Of a stretch of DNA of 16,779 bases, positions 12,522 to 16,779 are shown piece by piece. Origin of the DNA: DASUGM01 sp036274055. GTDB taxonomy: Bacteria > Acidobacteriota > Vicinamibacteria > Vicinamibacterales > SCN-69-37. The notes under the pieces are model-generated. The model saw nothing but the letters and a program-made list of their open reading frames with translations. It ran no database searches and was not told the DNA's origin. The first letter of the stretch is position 1; the number at the start of each line of letters is the position of its first letter. Both the position numbers and the translations under genes were made by a program. The stretch is taken from NCBI GenBank assembly GCA_036274055.1, contig DASUGM010000010.1, positions 1 through 16,779 of the forward strand, written 5' to 3'.

Positions 12522-15472
12522 GCCTGATCAGCGTATGCGTGCTCGCGGCCAGCCGCAAGCGCCCGGCGCAGGTGCAGCCCGGTGTGCGAGGTCGCATGCA
12601 GCGTCGCGATGTGCTCGGGCGTGCCCGCGGCCACCAGATAACCGCCGGCGTCGCCGCCCTCGGGCCCGAGATCGATGATCCAGTCGGCGGTCTTGAGCAC
12701 ATCGAGGTTGTGCTCGATCACGAGCAGACTGTGGCCCGCCAGCAGCAGCTTTCGAAATGCCGCCAGCAACTTGACGATGTCGTCGAAGTGCAGGCCGGTA
12801 GTCGGCTCGTCGAGCACGTAGAGCATGCGCTCGCCGCCAAGCGATCCGAGGTGTGACGCGATTTTGATGCGCTGCGCCTCACCGCCCGAGAGCGTCGTCG
12901 CCGGCTGGCCGAGCCGGAGATAGCCGAGGCCGATCTCGTCGAGCACCTGGAGCCGGCGCGTGACTTTGATGGCGCCGGCAAAGAACGTCAGCGCTTCGCG
13001 CACGGTGAGATCGAGCACCTGATCGATGTTCTTGCCCTTGTACTTGACTTCGAGTACCTGCGGCCGGAAGCGCTTGCCGTCGCATTGATCGCAGGGCACG
13101 AACACGTCGGCCAGGAACTGCATCTCGACGCGGACGACGCCTTCGCCCTCACAGGCTTCGCAGCGGCCGCCGGGCACGTTGAAGGAAAAGTGACTGGCGG
13201 TCAAGCCGCGCGCCCGCGCGTCCTTGGTCGCCGCGAACAGCTCGCGGATTGGATCGAAGGCCTTCAGGTAGGTCACCGGATTCGAGCGCGGCGTCCGGCC
13301 GATCGGCTGCTGATCGACGAGCACGGCGTCGGTCACGAATTCGGCGCCGTCGAGGCGCGCGTGCGCGCCGACGCGGCGATCCCAGTCGCCCTTGGCGCGC
13401 TTGACCGCGGCGTAGATGACATCGTGAACGAGTGTTGATTTCCCCGACCCGCTGACGCCGGTCACGCAGACGAACAAGCCGAGCGGGATCTCGACATCGA
13501 TGCCCTTGAGGTTGTGCTCGGCGGCGCCGAGTATCTTGAGTTTCTGGATGCCGGGCCGGCGGCGCGACGCCGGCACCGGGATCGCGAGCTCGTCGCGCAT
13601 GTACTTCGCGGTCAGCGAGCGCGGGTCCTCGAGCAGCGCCTGGACGGTGCCGGAGAAGATGATCCGGCCGCCCTGCTCGCCGGCGCCGAGGCCGAGATCG
13701 ACGACCTCGTCAGCGACGCGGATCATGTCCGCGTCGTGCTCGACGACCAGCACGGTGTTGCCCTGATCGCGCAGTTGCTGCAGGATCGCGATCAGCCGCT
13801 CGTTGTCGCGCGGGTGCAGACCAATCGACGGCTCGTCGAGCACGTAGAGCGTGTCGACCAGCGCCGAGCCGAGCGAGGTCGCCAGATTGATACGCTGCGA
13901 CTCGCCGCCGCTCAGCGTCGACGAGAGCCGATCGAGCGTCAGGTAGTCGAGGCCGACGTCGGTCAGGAACCCGAGCCGCCGCTGGATCTCGCGGAGGATC
14001 TTCTCGGCCACCGTCGCGTCTTTTTCCGAGAGCTGCAGCTCCTTGAAGAACCGCGCCGCGGCGCTGACGGTCAGCGCGCAGACCGCGTCGATGGTCTGGC
14101 CGCCGACGCGGACGTCGCGGGCCTCGCGGCGCAGCCGCGTGCCGCCGCACTCGGTGCAGGTGAGATACCCACGATAGCGGCTGAGAAAGACGCGCACGTG
14201 CACTTTGTATTTCTTGCGTTCGAGACGACGGAAGAAGCCGTGCACGCCTTCGAACTCGCCGCTGTCCTCGCCCTTGATCACGAACGCGCGCTCGGCGTCG
14301 GTGAGATCGCGCCACGGCACGTCGAGTCGGATCGGCGTGGTCCGAGCCGCGCGTTTCAGTTGGACGAGGCAGCTGCGATAGTGCGGTTTGGTCCACGGCT
14401 CGATCGCGCCGGCGTTGATCGACTTGGCGGCATCGGGCACGACCAGCGCCATGTCGAGCTCGATGATGTTGCCGAAGCCGTGGCAGGTCGGACAGGCGCC
14501 AAACGGGTTGTTGAACGAGAACAGCCGCGGCTGCGGCACTTCGTACGGAATGCCGCAGTTGCGGCATTCGAAACGTTCGCTGAACCGGTGCGTTTTCACC
14601 AGCACACCGGCGTCGTCGACTTCGATCGCGAACGCCGCGCCGTCGCCCTCGTGGAAGGCGGTCTCGATCGAGTCGGTCAGGCGGGTGCGCACGTCGGCGG
14701 CGAGCTTGACGCGATCGACGATCACCGAGACCGAGGTCGCGTCCTTGAACAGATCCGGACGCGCCACCGCTTCTTCGATCGCCAGCTGCTGCCCGGCGAC
14801 GAGCAACCGGCCGAAGCCGCGGCGGCGCAGCGCCTGCAGGGTCGCGGTGACCGGATCTTCAGCCGGGGCCGCGACGGCCTCGCTCGGCTCGAGCGGCAAG
14901 CCGTCGTCGGCGCTGCCGTTGACGTCGTCGTCGGGTTCGCCGCGGTCGACGGACATCGTCGCCCGCATGAACGGATGATCGAAACCAATCAGCAGCCGCG
15001 TCCCCTCAGCGAGCGCCAGCAGTTGCGAGGCGACGAGATCGGGCGACTCGCGCTCGACTTCCTTGCCGCACTGCCGGCAAATCGTGCGGCCGACGCGGGC
15101 CCATAACAACCGAAGGTAGTCGTGAATCTCGGTCGTGGTGCCGACCGTCGATCGTGGGTTGCGGACGGCGTTCTTCTGGCGAATCGCGATCGCCGGGGCG
15201 ATCCCGTCGACGCTGTCGACGTCGGGCTTCTCCATCCGCTCCAGGAACTGGCGCGCATAAGCGGAAAGCGACTCGACATAGCGTCGCTGCCCTTCGGCAT
15301 AAATCGTGTCGAAGGCGAGCGATGACTTGCCCGAGCCGCTGACCCCGGTAAAGACGATCAGCTTCCGGTGCGGGAGCGAGAGATCGACTCCCTTGAGGTT
15401 GTGCGTCCGCGCGCCCCGGACCACCAGGCGGCGTTCGGGGCGGTCAACGGGGAGCGCCGGCAGATCCGACAT
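12518..15472 (-). CDS. uvrA: Excinuclease ABC subunit A
   Basis: This is the DNA-damage sensor ATPase of nucleotide excision repair, which works as a dimer with UvrB. It has two ABC modules. The first has Walker A GVSGSGKS (about 43-50), signature LSGGESQRINLA and Walker B VLDEPSIGLH. The second has GVSGSGKSTLVHDVIY, LSGGEAQRIKIA and VLDEPTTGLH. Cysteine pairs CRNC/CPTC, and CEAC/CDQC around EGVVRVEMQFL, are the zinc modules. I take ATG at 15472 as the start (984 residues, N-terminus MSDLPALP before RLVVRGARTHNLKG). A TTG at 15508 would add 12 residues, but its apparent AGGA ribosome site overlaps a better -10 match. Residues about 175-207 are an acidic, Ala/Pro-rich insert in the UvrB-interaction region, making the protein longer than the 940-residue E. 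coli enzyme. Downstream HEAT and mpg genes overlap by 4 nt each. Confidence 0.97.
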   Translation of the reverse strand: MSDLPALPVDRPERRLVVRGARTHNLKGVDLSLPHRKLIVFTGVSGSGKSSLAFDTIYAEGQRRYVESLSAYARQFLERMEKPDVDSVDGIAPAIAIRQKNAVRNPRSTVGTTTEIHDYLRLLWARVGRTICRQCGKEVERESPDLVASQLLALAEGTRLLIGFDHPFMRATMSVDRGEPDDDVNGSADDGLPLEPSEAVAAPAEDPVTATLQALRRRGFGRLLVAGQQLAIEEAVARPDLFKDATSVSVIVDRVKLAADVRTRLTDSIETAFHEGDGAAFAIEVDDAGVLVKTHRFSERFECRNCGIPYEVPQPRLFSFNNPFGACPTCHGFGNIIELDMALVVPDAAKSINAGAIEPWTKPHYRSCLVQLKRAARTTPIRLDVPWRDLTDAERAFVIKGEDSGEFEGVHGFFRRLERKKYKVHVRVFLSRYRGYLTCTECGGTRLRREARDVRVGGQTIDAVCALTVSAAARFFKELQLSEKDATVAEKILREIQRRLGFLTDVGLDYLTLDRLSSTLSGGESQRINLATSLGSALVDTLYVLDEPSIGLHPRDNERLIAILQQLRDQGNTVLVVEHDADMIRVADEVVDLGLGAGEQGGRIIFSGTVQALLEDPRSLTAKYMRDELAIPVPASRRRPGIQKLKILGAAEHNLKGIDVEIPLGLFVCVTGVSGSGKSTLVHDVIYAAVKRAKGDWDRRVGAHARLDGAEFVTDAVLVDQQPIGRTPRSNPVTYLKAFDPIRELFAATKDARARGLTASHFSFNVPGGRCEACEGEGVVRVEMQFLADVFVPCDQCDGKRFRPQVLEVKYKGKNIDQVLDLTVREALTFFAGAIKVTRRLQVLDEIGLGYLRLGQPATTLSGGEAQRIKIASHLGSLGGERMLYVLDEPTTGLHFDDIVKLLAAFRKLLLAGHSLLVIEHNLDVLKTADWIIDLGPEGGDAGGYLVAAGTPEHIATLHATSHTGLHLRRALAAGREHAYADQA

Positions 15473-15514
15473 AGATACGTACTGCGGCCTCCAGGCGATG
15501 AAGGCCAAAAGACC

Positions 15515-15523
15515 ATCCTAACA
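15515..15523 (-). promoter_or_regulatory. Candidate extended -10 for uvrA-HEAT-mpg
   Basis: On the minus strand this reads TGTTAGGAT, an extended -10 (TG-N-TAGGAT, four of six hexamer bases) that would start transcription near 15505 and leave a leader of about 33 nt before the uvrA ATG. The -35 region at 17 bp spacing is poor. No SOS-box (CTG-N10-CAG) was noticed near it, so I see no LexA control. The same AGGA could instead serve as a ribosome-binding site for the TTG at 15508. Confidence 0.4.
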
Positions 15524-15541
15524 GACGTCCGACGGGCTGCG

Positions 15542-15570
15542 TTGCCTCCGGCTCGCGGCCGTGCTATCCT
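15542..15570 (+). promoter_or_regulatory. Sigma-70-like promoter for the RRM gene
   Basis: TTGCCT (15542-15547), a spacer of exactly 17 bp, and TATCCT (15565-15570) preceded by TGC form a -35/extended -10 arrangement. Each hexamer matches the consensus at four of six positions. A start near 15577 would give a leader of roughly 130 nt before the GTG at 15710. The intergenic stretch 15473-15709 otherwise holds only the divergent uvrA promoter and this leader; no small ORF or RNA gene is evident. Confidence 0.5.
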
Positions 15571-15695
15571 CGCCCTCGGTTCTAACCCAACGCACTGTAG
15601 CGACACATCCCTCCTGCCCGATTTCCCTGTGGCTCCACACGTTCCGCGACAGCGCGAGCATTTGTCAGTAAATTCACCGTCCGTCTTTTCACCGC

Positions 15696-15700
15696 GAGGA
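15696..15700 (+). promoter_or_regulatory. Ribosome-binding site of the RRM gene
   Basis: GAGGA lies 9 nt before the GTG at 15710. It is one of the few good Shine-Dalgarno matches in the window and decides the GTG start, since no ATG is in frame nearby and the RRM domain begins at codon 3. Confidence 0.7.
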
Positions 15701-15709
15701 TAGTTATCA

Positions 15710-16408
15710 GTGGCTGTACGGTTGTTCGTCGGCAATATGCCCTACGGGGCGACAGATGCAGACCTGCGTTCCCACTTCGCCCAAGTCGGCGAGCCTTCCC
15801 AGATCGTCATTCCGGTCGATCGTGAAACGGGACGGCCGCGCGGGTTTGCCTTCGTCGAGTATCTGGATCGGGGGCTGGCTGAGCAGGCGATTGAACGCTT
15901 CAATCAGCAGCCGTTCATGGGCCGCTCGCTCTCGGTAAGCGAGGCCCGTCCGCGCGAGGAGCGGCCGGCGGGCGGCTTCCGTCCGAGCGGCGGAGGCGGG
16001 TTTGGCGGCCCGCGGCCTGGAGGTTTTGGCGGCGGCGGGGGCGGTGGCTTCAGCGGTCCGCGGCCTGGCGGCTTCAGCGGCGGGGGCGGCGGCTTCGGCG
16101 GCCCGCGCCCGGGCGGCAACTACAACGGTCCGCGACCGATGGGGGGCCCAGGCGGTTTCCGTCCGGGCGGTGCCGGCGGGCCCGGCGGGGTGCCTGGCAA
16201 GAACTTCGGTCCGCCCAAGAAAAAGAGCAACTCCAGCGAGCGCCGCTGGGAGACCAAAGAGCGCGGCCCCAAGGGCCCGATCAAGGAGCGCTTCAGCGGC
16301 CGCATGGACGGGCTCTACGACGACCCGAACGACGTGCCGGCGAGCCCGCTGACCGACTTCGACGACGTCGCTTCGAAAGCTGCAGACGACGAGGGCGGCG
16401 AAGAGTAG
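15710..16408 (+). CDS. RRM-domain RNA-binding protein with a glycine-rich disordered tail
   Basis: The 232-residue protein starts with one RRM (about 3-79). RNP2 is LFVGNM (5-10) and RNP1 is RGFAFVEY (44-51), with the aromatic residues used for RNA stacking (Phe6, Phe46, Phe48). Residues about 86-165 are almost entirely Gly, Pro, Arg and Phe, with repeated GPRPGG, GFGG and GFSG units, an RG/FG-like disordered region. A lysine-rich patch (PPKKKSNSSERRW, 168-180) and an acidic tail ending DDEGGEE follow. Bacterial RRM proteins are usually about 90-120 residues (the cyanobacterial Rbp type has a shorter Gly-rich tail), so this one is long. They bind mRNA and are often cold-induced. It has its own promoter, divergent from uvrA. 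RNA binding is secure by motif; the target and any condensate role are inference. Confidence 0.93.
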   Translation: MAVRLFVGNMPYGATDADLRSHFAQVGEPSQIVIPVDRETGRPRGFAFVEYLDRGLAEQAIERFNQQPFMGRSLSVSEARPREERPAGGFRPSGGGGFGGPRPGGFGGGGGGGFSGPRPGGFSGGGGGFGGPRPGGNYNGPRPMGGPGGFRPGGAGGPGGVPGKNFGPPKKKSNSSERRWETKERGPKGPIKERFSGRMDGLYDDPNDVPASPLTDFDDVASKAADDEGGEE

Positions 16409-16420
16409 ACTCTGGAGCCC

Positions 16421-16779
16421 ATGCAGACTCATTTGAAGGTCGTCGGCTGGTTGTTCATCGTCTTTGGGGCGCTTGGCATTCTGGCGGCGGTCTTCGGCGG
16501 GATGTTGCTCGGCGGCCTCGGAGTCGCCGTCGGTTCGCAACCCGATGAAGGCGCGGCCGCGGCCGGGGCGCTAATGGGCCTGCTCGGCATGGGCCTCGCG
16601 ACGCTCATTGCCATCCTGTCGGTTCCCGGCCTCCTCGCCGGATGGGGCATCCTGCAGCAGAAGAACTGGGGCCGCATTCTCGGGATCATCTGCGCGATCC
16701 TCCAGTTGATCAGTTTCCCGTTCGGCACGATCTTCGGGATTTACGCCTTGTGGGTGCTGTTCAACAAGGACACGCAGCC
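16421..16779 (+). CDS. Small multi-pass membrane protein, 3' end cut by the window edge
   Basis: The frame is open from ATG at 16421 to the last base (119 codons) with no stop, so the gene continues beyond the window. It starts 12 bp after the RRM gene stop codon with GGAG close upstream. The translation begins MQTHLKVVGWLFIVFGALGIL and shows three hydrophobic segments (about 7-38, 46-76, 84-114). The loop Gln-Gln-Lys-Asn-Trp-Gly-Arg comes before the third, and the end ALWVLFNKDTQ is rich in aromatics. The layout resembles short uncharacterised membrane proteins common in Acidobacteriota and Bacteroidota. I do not recognise a function. Tight spacing suggests co-transcription with the RRM gene. 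Confidence 0.8.
   Translation, partial: MQTHLKVVGWLFIVFGALGILAAVFGGMLLGGLGVAVGSQPDEGAAAAGALMGLLGMGLATLIAILSVPGLLAGWGILQQKNWGRILGIICAILQLISFPFGTIFGIYALWVLFNKDTQ

Noticed and set aside
13514..15106. 530-codon plus-strand frame opposite uvrA
   Set aside because: The minus strand encodes unmistakable UvrA motifs throughout; the plus frame is its complement and has no domain.
1..16779. Integrated mobile element, phage, CRISPR array or defence island
   Set aside because: No transposase, integrase, phage structural gene, direct-repeat array, tRNA-flanked boundary or shift in coding style was found. The genes are housekeeping or stress-related.

Overview
The window is high-GC, gene-dense DNA whose gene content and protein character suggest a member of the Acidobacteriota, perhaps the Vicinamibacteria (subgroup 6). 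That placement rests on general resemblance only, because no rRNA gene is present. About fifteen protein genes fill nearly the whole 16.8 kb. I see no tRNA, rRNA, CRISPR array, insertion sequence or phage gene.

Layout. (1) 83-5148, minus strand: a compact housekeeping operon uvrC - M50 site-2-type protease - trpS - scpA - scpB, covering nucleotide excision repair, membrane proteolysis, tryptophanyl-tRNA synthesis and the condensin-like ScpAB partners of SMC. (2) 5147-5947, plus strand: a CDP-alcohol phosphatidyltransferase whose start codon overlaps the divergent uvrC start codon. (3) 6037-7174, minus strand: efp (elongation factor P) followed by tdk (thymidine kinase). (4) 7286-10718, plus strand: a soluble PAS histidine kinase, a NarL/FixJ response regulator, an Hsp20 small heat-shock protein and a DegP/HtrA-type serine protease. 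This looks like a two-component system sitting directly upstream of two protein-quality-control effectors. (5) 10642-15472, minus strand: uvrA - exported HEAT-repeat protein - mpg (3-methyladenine DNA glycosylase), chained by 4-nt stop/start overlaps. (6) 15710-16779, plus strand: an RRM RNA-binding protein with a long glycine-rich tail, then a small multi-pass membrane protein cut by the window edge.

The most unusual signal is a set of four palindromic elements. Three have arms built from four or five tandem 7-bp units, with a different unit in each element (GGCTCAA, GGCCCTG, AAACTTG): between scpA and scpB, inside uvrC, and between the phosphatidyltransferase and tdk. The fourth is a perfect 26-bp inverted repeat inside mpg. 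The two genic copies are in frame and add about 29 and 19 residues at points where the families normally have a short loop. This resembles in kind the protein-embedded palindromic elements known from Rickettsia, but the heptad architecture differs. Other points of interest are an EF-P with Asn where the modified Lys34 normally sits, the DNA-repair operon enclosing an exported HEAT protein, and the putative proteostasis two-component operon.
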